Shown: in pieces, positions 30,941-42,795 of the stretch
Position numbering within the stretch: the stretch's first letter is position 1
How the letters are laid out: each line of letters starts with the position of its first letter
From: Mycobacteroides chelonae
GTDB taxonomy: Bacteria > Actinomycetota > Actinomycetes > Mycobacteriales > Mycobacteriaceae
Reading direction: 5' to 3'
Assembly: GCA_014204435.1 (NCBI GenBank)
Contig: JACHLF010000003.1
Coordinates: forward strand, 248,001-312,000
DNA length: 64,000 nt
Notes under the pieces: model-generated
What the model was told of the DNA's origin: nothing
The model's input: only the letters and a program-made list of their open reading frames with translations
The model's database searches: none
Made by a program: the position numbers and the translations under genes

Positions 30941-32569
30941 GTGATTACCGCGACGGACCTCGAGGTCCGCGCCGGAGCCCGCACGCTCGTCTACGCGCCG
31001 GGCCCCGCATTGCGCATCCAGCCCGGCGACCGCATCGGGCTGGTGGGGCGCAACGGAGCCGGCAAGACCACCTCGATGCGAATTCTCGCCGGCGAGGGTG
31101 AGCCGTACGCCGGGTCGGTGTCACGGATCGGTGAAATCGGTTATCTGCCACAGGATCCCAAGGAAGGAAACCTGGATCTGCTGGCGCGCGATCGGGTGTT
31201 GTCGGCGCGGGGCCTGGACACCATCATCAGCGAATTGGAAAAGCAGCAGACACTGATGGCGGAGCTGGTCGACGACGGTCAGCGCGACAAGGCGGTTCGA
31301 CGCTACGGCCAGCTGGAGGAGCGCTTCTCCTCGTTGGGCGGGTATGTCGCGGAGAGTGAGGCGGCGCGCATCTGTTCGAGTCTCGGATTGCCGGAGCGGG
31401 TGCTCACCCAGCCACTGCGTACGTTGTCGGGCGGTCAGCGGCGACGGGTGGAGCTGGCGCGGATTCTGTTCGGTGCCGCGGAAGGCGGAGCGGGGGCGAA
31501 CATGACGCTGCTGCTCGACGAGCCGACCAACCACCTTGATGCGGACTCGATCGGGTGGTTGCGTGGCTTCCTGCAGAATCACGACGGCGGGCTGGTGGTG
31601 ATCAGCCACAACGTCGAGCTGCTTGCCGATGTCGTGAACAAGGTGTGGTTCCTGGACGCGGTACGTGGTGAGGTCGACGTCTACAACATGGGTTGGCACA
31701 AGTACCTGGACGCGCGTTCGCTGGACGAGCAGCGCCGCCGCCGGGAACGGGCCAACGCGGAGAAGAAGGCCTCGGCGCTGCGCACCCAGGCGGCCAAGAT
31801 GGGCGCAAAGGCCACCAAAGCCGTTGCCGCACAAAATATGTTGCGGCGCGCGGAGAAGATGCTCTCTGGGCTCGACGAGGAGCGGGTGGCCGACAAGGTG
31901 GCCCGTATCAAGTTCCCGACGCCCGCGGCGTGCGGCCGGGTGCCGTTGGTGGCCAGGGGTTTGACCAAGAATTACGGATCGCTGGAGATATTCACCGGGG
32001 TTGACCTGGCCATCGACCGCGGATCGCGGGTCGTGGTGCTGGGGCTCAACGGAGCGGGCAAGACGACGCTGCTGCGGCTGCTGGCCGGCGCGGAGACTGC
32101 GGACGCCGGCGAACTGGAACCGGGACATGGACTCAAGCTCGGGTACTTCGCGCAGGAGCATGACACCCTGGACAACGAGGCGACGGTGTGGGAGAACATC
32201 CGCCACGCCGCTCCGGACACGGGGGAGCAGGAGCTGCGGGGAATCTTGGGCGCATTCATGTTCAGCGGCGCCCAGCTGGAACAGCCGGCGGGCACGCTGT
32301 CCGGCGGTGAGAAGACCCGACTGGCGCTGGCTGGGCTGGTGGCCTCGACCGCGAATGTGTTGCTACTCGACGAGCCCACCAACAACCTGGACCCGGCCTC
32401 GCGTGAACAGGTTTTAGATGCGTTGCGCAGTTACCTCGGTGCGGTCGTGCTTGTGACCCACGACCCGGGTGCTGCGGAGGCGTTGGATCCGCAACGCGTC
32501 GTGTTGTTGCCGGATGGCACCGAAGACTACTGGTCGGACGAGTATCGGGACCTCATCGAACTGGCCTGA
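30941..32569 (+). CDS. ABC-F family ATPase
   Basis: Soluble tandem ATPase of 542 residues without membrane segments. Two ATP sites are visible: Walker A GRNGAGKT with LSGGQRRR, and GLNGAGKT with LSGGEKTR; a charged linker helix (SLDEQRRRRERANAEKKAS) joins them. Such proteins act on ribosomes in translation or antibiotic protection. GTG 30941 has a strong AAGGAG eight bases upstream. Confidence 0.92.
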   Translation: MITATDLEVRAGARTLVYAPGPALRIQPGDRIGLVGRNGAGKTTSMRILAGEGEPYAGSVSRIGEIGYLPQDPKEGNLDLLARDRVLSARGLDTIISELEKQQTLMAELVDDGQRDKAVRRYGQLEERFSSLGGYVAESEAARICSSLGLPERVLTQPLRTLSGGQRRRVELARILFGAAEGGAGANMTLLLDEPTNHLDADSIGWLRGFLQNHDGGLVVISHNVELLADVVNKVWFLDAVRGEVDVYNMGWHKYLDARSLDEQRRRRERANAEKKASALRTQAAKMGAKATKAVAAQNMLRRAEKMLSGLDEERVADKVARIKFPTPAACGRVPLVARGLTKNYGSLEIFTGVDLAIDRGSRVVVLGLNGAGKTTLLRLLAGAETADAGELEPGHGLKLGYFAQEHDTLDNEATVWENIRHAAPDTGEQELRGILGAFMFSGAQLEQPAGTLSGGEKTRLALAGLVASTANVLLLDEPTNNLDPASREQVLDALRSYLGAVVLVTHDPGAAEALDPQRVVLLPDGTEDYWSDEYRDLIELA

Positions 32570-32686
32570 TCTTTTTCTTTCCGCCCCCTTCGCGTCTCGT
32601 TCACATGCGTGATCACATTTGCGCTATGGTGCAACCGGGTCGAGCCGCCCACTGGGCAGCGGGATGGAGTCGGGAGAGAGGTCGCG

Positions 32687-32869
32687 ATGGCCAAAACACG
32701 CGACGAGGAGCGTGCCGAGCTGAAGGCGGCATACGAGAAGGGCGCGAGCATTCGCGCGCTGGCCGCCGAGGCCGGTCGATCGTATGGCTTTGTGCATCGC
32801 GCTCTCGTGGAATCAGGCGCCACCCTGCGCGGGCGCGGAGGTCCGAATCGGCGGGGTCGCAAGGTCTAG
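32687..32869 (+). CDS. Small helix-turn-helix protein
   Basis: A 60-residue basic protein starting MAKTRDEERAELK. The segment IRALAAEAGRSYGFVHRALVES is a helix-turn-helix of the resolvase/sigma type, followed by a basic tail (GRGGPNRRGRK). ATG 32687 has GGGAGAGAG upstream. The same tiny gene follows the ABC-F gene in M. tuberculosis (Rv1473A), so it is conserved. A DNA-binding role is inferred. Confidence 0.8.
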   Translation: MAKTRDEERAELKAAYEKGASIRALAAEAGRSYGFVHRALVESGATLRGRGGPNRRGRKV

Positions 32870-32933
32870 CTCACGTCCGACACGCAGTGTGCCCGTTGAG
32901 CTTTCGGGCGACAATTGTTGCTACCGTAGTGCG

Positions 32934-33578
32934 ATGCGACGACAACGTGGTATCCGGAGCTTCAGCGTGCTGGCGCTCGCGACGATGACGGCATCCGGTT
33001 GCGCTGGGCCGGTGCGCCCGTCGGGTGAGTCGGTATCGCCGGTGGCCACGACGACGGCATTGCCGCAGACCTCGGCACCCGCTCAGGAGACCTTCCGCGT
33101 CACGGCCTGCGAGACGCTCAGCGGGGGCGGGGGCAAGAATGTGGCCACCCTGCTGCGGGATGTCCGCGTGGGCAATCAGGACGACTTCGACAGGGTCACC
33201 TTCGAATTCGGGCCGGACCCGAAGGCGGGCCCTAAGAACAAGGTATCGCTGGATCAGTTGGTGGTGCCCAAGTACTCAGTGGACAGCCCGGCGAGCGTCT
33301 CCGCCAGCCCCAAGGGCGACCATGTCATCGTCGCCGGTACGGCGCTGCTGGGTGTCCTGTTCGACGGCGCGGCTGCGCATGAGGCCGACAAGCCGGTCCG
33401 CTCGTATCCGGGGCCGAGCGAGATCAAGCCCAAGGACTTTCCGGTCCTGGCCGAGGCCAAGCAGGGAGAGGACTTCGAAGGCAAGGTGCGGTGGGCGTTG
33501 GGTCTGAACAAGCAGCGCTGCCCGCAGGTGAGTACCCTGACCAATCCGCCACGCCTGGTGGTGGATCTACCGCACTAA
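32934..33578 (+). CDS. AMIN-like domain lipoprotein
   Basis: A 214-residue exported protein. A signal peptide ends in TASGC, a good lipobox with the cysteine near residue 22. After a Ser/Thr/Pro linker comes a domain with DDFDRVTFEFG and a terminal LVVDLPH, typical of AMIN-like domains. The two remaining cysteines (TACETL and QRCPQV) could form a disulfide. ATG 32934 is chosen because it starts the signal peptide. It is paralogous to the next gene. Confidence 0.8.
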   Translation: MRRQRGIRSFSVLALATMTASGCAGPVRPSGESVSPVATTTALPQTSAPAQETFRVTACETLSGGGGKNVATLLRDVRVGNQDDFDRVTFEFGPDPKAGPKNKVSLDQLVVPKYSVDSPASVSASPKGDHVIVAGTALLGVLFDGAAAHEADKPVRSYPGPSEIKPKDFPVLAEAKQGEDFEGKVRWALGLNKQRCPQVSTLTNPPRLVVDLPH

Positions 33579-33683
33579 GGCGCTCGTGGCGGGGCACCAT
33601 CGTCCGGCTCGGTGTTGACCACCGGGGACAATCCCTGGCCGAATGCCAGCGGTGCGGTGGCGGACGCCGTACATTCGCTAACC

Positions 33684-34226
33684 ATGTATCGATACCTGGT
33701 ACCGCTTGTACTAGTAGTCGGCTCGATCCTGCCGGCCCCGCAGTCGGCGGCCGCGTCGGCGTGCCCCATGCTGACCGACGGTGGCGCCGAGAACTACGCC
33801 ACCATCCTGCATGACGTGCGCATCGAAACCCTCGATGACCTTGACAGGGTCACTTTCGCCTTTGGGGCGGACAGGCTCGCTCCGCCGGTGGGGCCGGTCA
33901 CCTACTGGCAGGCGCCACCGTTCTCGGTCACGCCGGTCGACGGGGGATACGCGGTGGCATTCCGCGGCGCGGCGGCACACAACACCGTGCTCGGCACCTC
34001 CGGGCACCCGGAGAACCGTCAGATGAAATCGTTCCCGCAGCCCGACAACCTTGGCGCGCCTCCTGGCACGCCGGTGGTGCGATCAGCTCGCCTGCTGCAG
34101 GACCCCGACATCTTCAGGGACAAGAACGGCGTGATGGCCTGGAAGGTCGCCGCACGAGGGGCCAAGTGTCCGGTGGTCTATGTCGCCGATACGCCCGCGC
34201 GGGCCGTGATCGACTTCCCGCATTAG
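33684..34226 (+). CDS. AMIN-like domain exported protein
   Basis: Paralogue of the preceding gene: 180 residues with a secretory signal (YLVPLVLVVGSILPAPQSAAA), then DDLDRVTFAFG and the terminal AVIDFPH that mirror the neighbour. Here there is no lipobox cysteine, so it would be released rather than lipidated. Cysteines in SACPML and AKCPVV again bracket the domain. ATG 33684 is preferred to an upstream GTG-like start because it begins the signal peptide. Confidence 0.78.
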   Translation: MYRYLVPLVLVVGSILPAPQSAAASACPMLTDGGAENYATILHDVRIETLDDLDRVTFAFGADRLAPPVGPVTYWQAPPFSVTPVDGGYAVAFRGAAAHNTVLGTSGHPENRQMKSFPQPDNLGAPPGTPVVRSARLLQDPDIFRDKNGVMAWKVAARGAKCPVVYVADTPARAVIDFPH

Positions 34227-34753
34227 TCCGCCGGTAGGCGGGAAACATCGTGCAGGTGGTGCACCGGGTCGTGCACGAAGTACAGCCCGAGCGTCTCGAC
34301 CGTGAAAACCGATCCGTTACTTCGTCTTCCGCGGCGAGATAGCGAGTTGCGTCGGACGTCGGCGAAGGCGGCGGCAACAGCCTCGCCCGCTGCGGCAAGT
34401 TCGGCAGCCACCGTCGCGGGGTCTTGCTCGCCGTAGCGATCTTCTACGGCGGTTTTGTCTTGGTCCCAGTTCTCGAACAGCGGATCGTCCTCGGACAGCA
34501 TGAGCTGCAGCCGGGTCAGGAAGATGCGGAACACGTCGCGGACATGCGCGCCGTACTCCAGCGGTGACCAGGTCTGCTCGTCGGGACGCGAGCGCACCCC
34601 GGCGCGGGCCAGCACCGGCTGCCACGCTGTCAAGTTTTCCCGAACGATCTGTGGTATCTGATCGAATGACGTTGCGCCGGGATCAAATCCGCATTCGCTG
34701 CATCGCCTCTCCAAGACCCAGGTCCAGTCCTTGGTATCAGGCGTGATCGGCAC
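34223..34753 (-). CDS. DinB-like protein
   Basis: A 176-residue soluble protein with features of the DinB/YfiT four-helix bundle: WSPLEYGAHVRDVFRIFL bears the first metal-binding histidine and YFVHDPVHHLHDV near the C-terminus supplies others. The N-terminal ERRCSECGFDPG segment adds two cysteines. The enzyme activity is unknown; related proteins are thiol transferases. It overlaps the TetR gene by 17 bp and the end of the AMIN-like gene by 4 bp. Confidence 0.75.
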   Translation of the reverse strand: MPITPDTKDWTWVLERRCSECGFDPGATSFDQIPQIVRENLTAWQPVLARAGVRSRPDEQTWSPLEYGAHVRDVFRIFLTRLQLMLSEDDPLFENWDQDKTAVEDRYGEQDPATVAAELAAAGEAVAAAFADVRRNSLSRRGRRSNGSVFTVETLGLYFVHDPVHHLHDVSRLPAD

Positions 34754-35309
34754 GGCGCACCGAGTCTTCCACGAGATCCAGCACGCGGCTGAGGCTTTCT
34801 GTCGACTCGCCCGCGGCCAGGCGTGCGACCAGGCCGTCGAGCACCAAATCCAGATATCCGAGAATCACCTCGCTGGGCACGTCCTCGCGCAAGCGACCCG
34901 CCTTCTTCTGGCGCTGCAGCCGGGCCAGGGTGGCGGTGTTGAGTTCTTCGGAACGTTGGTTCCAGCCCCGCCGGAACTCGGGGTCATTGCGCAGCTTGCG
35001 GGCGATCTCGAGACGGGTTGCCAGCCAATCGAATTGATTCGGATCGGCCAGCATGTCCCGCATCACCTGCACCAGACCCTCGCGGCTGGCGACGTTCGCC
35101 ATCCGTTCGGCGTCTTCGCGCGCCAGTGCGAAAAACAGCGTGTCCTTGTCGCGGAAATGGTGGAATATCGCTCCGCGTGACATGCCGATGGTGTGTTCGA
35201 GGCGGCGGACGGTAGCGCCATCGTACCCATATTCGGCAAAACAGCGCCGCGCGCCATCGAGAATCTGGCGGCGACGAGCCGCGAGGTGATCCTCGCTAAC
35301 GCGCGGCAC
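34737..35309 (-). CDS. TetR-family regulator next to aconitase
   Basis: A 190-residue repressor with an N-terminal HTH (RRQILDGARRCFAEYGYDGATVRRLEH, read in two parts) and a helical ligand domain. It follows acn by 27 bp on the same strand, the arrangement seen for AcnR, which controls aconitase in corynebacteria and mycobacteria. Repression of acn is inferred from this context. The gene is probably co-transcribed with acn and the DinB-like gene. Confidence 0.85.
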   Translation of the reverse strand: MPRVSEDHLAARRRQILDGARRCFAEYGYDGATVRRLEHTIGMSRGAIFHHFRDKDTLFFALAREDAERMANVASREGLVQVMRDMLADPNQFDWLATRLEIARKLRNDPEFRRGWNQRSEELNTATLARLQRQKKAGRLREDVPSEVILGYLDLVLDGLVARLAAGESTESLSRVLDLVEDSVRRADHA

Positions 35310-35336
35310 TGTGTTGGCCTCTCGTCCTGGGCGCGG

Positions 35337-38156
<2,820 letters not shown>

Positions 38157-38253
38157 ATCAGCTCCAAAGCTCGAAGGCCACCCGCCGGCGGGCTGTGCCA
38201 GGCGGGGTTCCGGAGGCGCCACCGCAGATGGCTGCCTTCCATCGCCAGTCTAA

Positions 38254-38269
38254 CAGTACGCTTGTCCCG
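38254..38269. promoter_or_regulatory. Candidate AcnR-type operator upstream of acn
   Basis: CAGTACGCTTGTCCCG lies between acn and the divergent membrane protein gene. I recall the corynebacterial AcnR consensus as CAGNACnnncGTACTG; this site keeps the full left half and four of six bases of the right half. The match is imperfect and its role is inferred from the adjacent TetR gene. Confidence 0.35.
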
Positions 38270-38407
38270 CAATAAGGGGGATGCCTAAACTTCACTCCGC
38301 ATTTCCGACGTGGTATCCGCCACCTCCGGTGAGGGCCGCGTTATGCACGCCAAATACGGCGTGTCAGGGTGCGCAACACCGTGCGCGGCGCAGGTTAGAT
38401 TGGTCGC

Positions 38408-38965
38408 GTGACGCCGCATCACCTGCCGACCTTCATTCCCGCCGAGCTATGCCAGGCGGTGGGGGTATCAGTCCAGACTGCGGGAACCGATCCCATGGGA
38501 TGGTCGGCCAAATGCCTGGAGATGACGCGCGCGGATGTCAACGAGGACGGAGTCGCTGCCCCGTCGGTCGACGTCCCAGGACTCAAGGATGTGGTGGCGA
38601 AGGCGCACGCCAAGAACATCGACCTGAAGGTGATCGCGCTACCGAACAACCCCGGGATCGACACCCCGTTGCGCGATATCGCCACCGAGATTGGTAAGGA
38701 CCATCCGGACTCGACGATCCTTGTTATCAGTCCGTCCTTCGCCGGCACCTACAGTGCCACGTTCGACCGGGTGACGCTGGAGGCGGGGCAAGACGTCGCC
38801 AAGACCGGCAACTCCGTGCTCTCGGCCAACAACTTTGTGGACGAGCTGGGGCGCGAGCACTTCTCGTGGACCGCGCTGACCATTGCGCTTGCCGTGCTAG
38901 TCGCGGGGATCTGTGCCGGAATTACCCTCGTTCGCGGCCGCTTCGCGAATGACTCGGTTAAGTAA
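38408..38965 (+). CDS. Conserved membrane protein (Rv1476-like)
   Basis: A 185-residue protein with an extracytoplasmic-looking domain (DVNEDGVAAPSVDVPGLKDVVAKA in part) and a single C-terminal transmembrane helix at about residues 155-175. It has the Asp-rich, TPM-like arrangement that precedes ripA in mycobacteria. No catalytic motif is visible. GTG 38408 follows the acn divergent promoter region. Confidence 0.8.
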   Translation: MTPHHLPTFIPAELCQAVGVSVQTAGTDPMGWSAKCLEMTRADVNEDGVAAPSVDVPGLKDVVAKAHAKNIDLKVIALPNNPGIDTPLRDIATEIGKDHPDSTILVISPSFAGTYSATFDRVTLEAGQDVAKTGNSVLSANNFVDELGREHFSWTALTIALAVLVAGICAGITLVRGRFANDSVK

Positions 38966-39230
38966 CGATTTGCACACCATTCGCGCAGGCCGTTCCATCG
39001 CGAAATAGCCGCGCGCAGTATGTAACCCGGATGAACTGCCGGTATTTAATTCACGTCAATTAACCGTCAGAAGGCGTCTCCGCAATTGTTCTTCAGTGGC
39101 CAATTAATTACACGTATGTAATTTGTGACTAAAGTTTCATTAGTTGCAAAAGTGACGTACGGTGCAAGTGGCGCCAAAGTGGTTAGTGCGTCTTATGTGA
39201 CAACTGGGAGCGTGTCGGGGAAGGGCTGCT
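38966..39230 (+). promoter_or_regulatory. AT-rich ripA upstream region with repeats
   Basis: 265 bp without a gene and markedly AT-richer than its surroundings. It holds a perfect inverted repeat AATTAC-N6-GTAATT at 39106-39123 and three GTGAC copies at 39125, 39152 and 39197. The ripA ribosome binding site (GGGGAAGGG, 39217-39225) closes it. This looks like a regulated promoter; MtrA control of ripA is known in M. tuberculosis, but I cannot assign these sites to a regulator. Confidence 0.5.
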
Positions 39231-40724
39231 ATGACCGAAAAGGCTCGCCGAGCGCCAAAGATCGAGGAGACGGCAGACCGAATGAAACGGACAGCCCCGC
39301 AGAATTTCGCGGACCGTTTCGCGGTGCGTGGTAAACGGACCGCGGTGGCCGCCCTGGTGGTGCCCCCACTCGTGGCCGGGTTGATGATTACGTCCCCGAC
39401 CATGGCCCTCACCTCCGCCGAACCCAATGACATGGCATCACTGATCACCCAGCTGGCCGACACCAACCAGCAGATCGAACAGCTCACCGCGGACGTACAG
39501 ACCCAGCAGGAATCCATCAACAAGGGTCTAGTCGACCTGCAGGACGCCCGCGACAACGCCGCCGCGGCCGGTCAGGCGGTCGAAGAAGGTCAGCGCGCGG
39601 TCGACGCCGCCAACGGTGCGATCGCTGAAGCGCAGGGCAAGTTCGACCGGATGGCCGTGGCCACCTATATGGCGGGCCCGTCCGGCTCATACCTGACGGC
39701 GACCAATCCCGACGATGTGGTGCGGTTGGCTTCGGTGACCAAGGGCGTGGAGTCGAGCTCGCAGACCGTCATGGACAACCTGCGCCGGGCACGTACCGAG
39801 CAGGTGAACAAGCAGTCACAGGCACGGGCCATTCAGGAGAAGGCCGACCAGGCGAATGCTGACGCGCAGCAGCAGCAGGACGATCTGGTGGCTGCGATGC
39901 ACGACGTGCAGAAGAAGCTCGAATCCCAGCGCGGAGTCGCTGCGGAGTTGACGGCAAAGAAGAAGAGCGCCGAGGCGCAGCTGGCGGCCGCCCGTGGGCC
40001 GGAGTTCTCGGCGACGGCCGCAAGCGCGCGGGTGATCAATCCGAGCGCCGCCATCGCCGGAAACGGGAACGAATGGACCGAGGGGCTGGCTCCTGCGGCC
40101 TCCGGTGGTGGCGAATGGGACACCACGCTCCCGATGATCGCCAGCGCCAACGTGCCTACTGATCCGACGCAGGCCATCAACATGGTGTTGGGTATCGGCA
40201 ACACCGCAGCCAACGTTGGCCAGTCCGCTGTGTGCGGTGTGATCGGTATCTTCTGCCCCAAAGCTGCCCCGGCGGCGGCAGCTTCCAGCCAAGGTGGCGA
40301 GTACATCCCCAAGGTTTACGGCCGAGAAAACGTGGAGCGGGTCATCGCCCGCGCCGGCAGTGCCATGGGCACGCCGTATTCGTGGGGCGGCGGCTCATAT
40401 AACGGGCCGACCCGTGGAATCGACTCCGGCGCAGGGACTATCGGCTACGACTGCTCCGGGCTGATGATGTACGGCTTCGCCGCGGTCGGCATCAGACTCC
40501 GGCACTACACCGGATACCAATACAACTCCGGACGCAAGGTGCCCAGTGCGCAGATGAAGCGCGGCGACATGATCTTCTACGGCCCCAACGCAAGTCAGCA
40601 CGTGGCGCTGTACCTAGGCAACGGCCAGATGCTCGAAGCGCCGAACACCGGCGATGTGGTCAAGGTATCCCCGGTGCGCACCAGCGGCATGACGCCCTTC
40701 GTAACCCGATTGATTGAGTGGTAG
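39231..40724 (+). CDS. ripA: Peptidoglycan endopeptidase RipA
   Basis: Secreted D,L-endopeptidase that cleaves septal peptidoglycan for daughter cell separation. The 497-residue precursor has a signal region (AALVVPPLVAGLMITSP, after a basic N-terminus), a long coiled-coil inhibitory domain from about residue 65 to 250, a linker, and a C-terminal NlpC/P60 domain. The catalytic residues C408 (DCSGL), H457 (SQHVAL) and E469 (MLEAP) have the same spacing as C383/H432/E444 of M. tuberculosis RipA. It forms an operon with ripB. Confidence 0.95.
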   Translation: MTEKARRAPKIEETADRMKRTAPQNFADRFAVRGKRTAVAALVVPPLVAGLMITSPTMALTSAEPNDMASLITQLADTNQQIEQLTADVQTQQESINKGLVDLQDARDNAAAAGQAVEEGQRAVDAANGAIAEAQGKFDRMAVATYMAGPSGSYLTATNPDDVVRLASVTKGVESSSQTVMDNLRRARTEQVNKQSQARAIQEKADQANADAQQQQDDLVAAMHDVQKKLESQRGVAAELTAKKKSAEAQLAAARGPEFSATAASARVINPSAAIAGNGNEWTEGLAPAASGGGEWDTTLPMIASANVPTDPTQAINMVLGIGNTAANVGQSAVCGVIGIFCPKAAPAAAASSQGGEYIPKVYGRENVERVIARAGSAMGTPYSWGGGSYNGPTRGIDSGAGTIGYDCSGLMMYGFAAVGIRLRHYTGYQYNSGRKVPSAQMKRGDMIFYGPNASQHVALYLGNGQMLEAPNTGDVVKVSPVRTSGMTPFVTRLIEW

Positions 40725-40729
40725 AACCT

Positions 40730-41485
40730 GTGAGCGCAGCGAAAACGGCCAAGTTGCTTAAAGTCCAGGGACTCTTCGTGTTACGTGCGGCCCTTGCGGT
40801 GGGGATCGCTATTGCGCTGGTGCTGTTCATGGGTGTACCGAGGGCCACGGCCGATGAAAACCCGCTCGGCCCCAACGTCGGCACGGCCTTCTTGAACGCT
40901 CTGGGTCTGAACCCGTCGGGCGGAGACTGGGACAACACGCTGCCCTTCGCGGGTCCGAGTCAGGGTGCCGATCCGACTAAGATCATGAACGGCGTCATGG
41001 GCGTTGGTCAGACGGCGCTGAGCGCGCTGGGACTCGGCGGAAACAGCGCGTCGGCCGGTGCCGGGCGTCCGCTTGTCTACGGCCGCGCGGCGGTCGAACG
41101 GGTAATTCAGCGCGGCGGCACCCAGCTGGGTGTGCCGTACTCCTGGGGCGGCGGAACCGTACGCGGCCCCAGTGGCGGTGTCGACTATGACGCGGGCAAG
41201 GTCGGCTACGACTGCTCCGGGTTCACCATGTTCTCGTATGCGGCCGCGGGCGTGAAGCTGCCGAAGTACTCCGGCGATCAGTACAACGCGGGCCAGAAGG
41301 TTCCTGTCGCGCAGGCAAAGCGTGGCGACCTTCTCTTCTACGGCCCCGGTGGGTCGCAGCACGTGGTGATCTATCTCGGTAACGGTCAGATGCTGGAAGC
41401 CAGCGGCAGCGCGGAGAAGGTCACGGTATCTCCGGTGCGCACGGGCGGCATGACGCCTTACGCGGTTCGTATCATCGCGTGGTAG
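40730..41485 (+). CDS. ripB: Peptidoglycan endopeptidase RipB
   Basis: Short paralogue of RipA lacking the coiled-coil domain. It has an N-terminal signal (RAALAVGIAIALVLFMGVP) and one NlpC/P60 domain with C162 (DCSGF), H211 and E223, all at RipA spacing. GTG 40730 lies 5 bp after the ripA stop; GTG 40718 is an alternative overlapping start. At 251 residues it is close to the M. tuberculosis RipB size. Co-expression with ripA is likely. Confidence 0.93.
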   Translation: MSAAKTAKLLKVQGLFVLRAALAVGIAIALVLFMGVPRATADENPLGPNVGTAFLNALGLNPSGGDWDNTLPFAGPSQGADPTKIMNGVMGVGQTALSALGLGGNSASAGAGRPLVYGRAAVERVIQRGGTQLGVPYSWGGGTVRGPSGGVDYDAGKVGYDCSGFTMFSYAAAGVKLPKYSGDQYNAGQKVPVAQAKRGDLLFYGPGGSQHVVIYLGNGQMLEASGSAEKVTVSPVRTGGMTPYAVRIIAW

Positions 41486-41510
41486 CTCCTCTGATCCTTC
41501 GGATGAGCTA
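41483..41510 (+). terminator. Weak hairpin after ripB
   Basis: Directly at the ripB stop, TAGCTC pairs with GAGCTA and an inner ATCC/GGAT stem has a 3-base loop, with a 5-base bulge on one side. There is no T tract. It may be a weak terminator or processing site between ripB and moxR1. Confidence 0.3.
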
Positions 41511-41658
41511 GAAGGGCGCGCCAGCGAACGGGTACGTGGACCAAATCCCAGGATGCTGGAATAGTGGACCGAAGGCGCCGCCCAGGCTTGGGTGTCGCTC
41601 GTGTGGTTCGCGCCACCAACAAGGCATGGAATCGTCAGGCAGAGCCGGAGGGAAGTTG

Positions 41659-42795
41659 ATGTCATCACCAGGGTCACCAGGGGGAGGTGCCGGGTACCCC
41701 GGCGGAAGCGCCGGCCCCGCGTCGCACGCCGCGACATCACCGGCCCTGGCCGCCGAGGTGCAGAACCTTGAGCGCGCCATCTTCGAAGTCAAGCGCGTCA
41801 TCGTGGGCCAGGACCGGCTCGTGGAGCGCATCCTCGTCGGTCTGCTCGCCAAGGGTCACGTGTTGCTCGAAGGTGTGCCCGGCGTCGCTAAGACGCTCGC
41901 AGTCGAGACCTTCGCCAAGGTGGTGGGTGGTTCGTTCTCGCGTGTCCAGTTCACCCCCGACCTGGTGCCCACCGACATCATCGGTACCCGCATCTACCGG
42001 CAGGGCAAGGAAGAGTTCGACACCGAGCTCGGCCCGGTGGTGGCGAACTTCCTGCTGGCCGACGAGATCAACCGGGCGCCCGCCAAGGTGCAGTCGGCGC
42101 TGCTGGAGGTCATGGCCGAACGGCATGTCTCGATCGGTGGCAAGACCTATCCGATGCCCAAGCCGTTCCTGGTGATGGCGACGCAGAACCCCATCGAAAA
42201 CGAGGGCGTGTACCCGCTGCCGGAAGCGCAGCGCGACCGTTTCCTGTTCAAGATCAATGTCGATTACCCGACCGTCGAAGAAGAACGCGAGATCATCTAC
42301 CGGATGGGTGTCACGCCGCCGGAGCCCAAGCAAATTCTCTCCTCCGACGCACTGCTGCGCCTGCAGGACCTGGCGGCCAACAACTTCGTGCACCACGCGC
42401 TGGTCGACTACGTGGTCCGGGTCATCTCGGCCACCCGTAACCCCGCGCAGTTCGGCCTCGGTGATGTCGCCAACTGGATCTCCTACGGTGCCAGCCCCCG
42501 TGCTTCGCTAGGCATCATCGCCTCGTCCCGTGCTCTGGCACTGGTGCGGGGGCGTGACTACGTGATCCCGCAGGACGTCATCGAGGTGATCCCGGACGTG
42601 CTGCGCCACCGTCTGGTGATGAGCTACGACGCTCTGGCCGACGAAGTCTCCGCCGACACCGCGATCAACAGGATTCTGCAGACGGTCGGCCTGCCGCAGG
42701 TGAATGCCGTTCCGCAACAGGGGCATTCGGTGCAACCGGCGATGGTCGCAACAAACGGCCCAATCCCGGCCACCCATAACGCCGCGCCCAGGTGA
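41659..42795 (+). CDS. moxR1: MoxR-type AAA ATPase
   Basis: Chaperone-like ATPase of the MoxR family, 378 residues. After a Gly/Pro-rich N-terminus come Walker A GVPGVAKT (residues 72-79), Walker B LLADEINRAP and sensor-1 MATQNPIE. ATG 41659 follows GGAGGG; ATG 41626 is an in-frame alternative. It overlaps the DUF58 gene by 4 bp, forming the usual MoxR-DUF58-VWA module, which is thought to mature a multiprotein or metal-containing partner. Confidence 0.94.
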   Translation: MSSPGSPGGGAGYPGGSAGPASHAATSPALAAEVQNLERAIFEVKRVIVGQDRLVERILVGLLAKGHVLLEGVPGVAKTLAVETFAKVVGGSFSRVQFTPDLVPTDIIGTRIYRQGKEEFDTELGPVVANFLLADEINRAPAKVQSALLEVMAERHVSIGGKTYPMPKPFLVMATQNPIENEGVYPLPEAQRDRFLFKINVDYPTVEEEREIIYRMGVTPPEPKQILSSDALLRLQDLAANNFVHHALVDYVVRVISATRNPAQFGLGDVANWISYGASPRASLGIIASSRALALVRGRDYVIPQDVIEVIPDVLRHRLVMSYDALADEVSADTAINRILQTVGLPQVNAVPQQGHSVQPAMVATNGPIPATHNAAPR

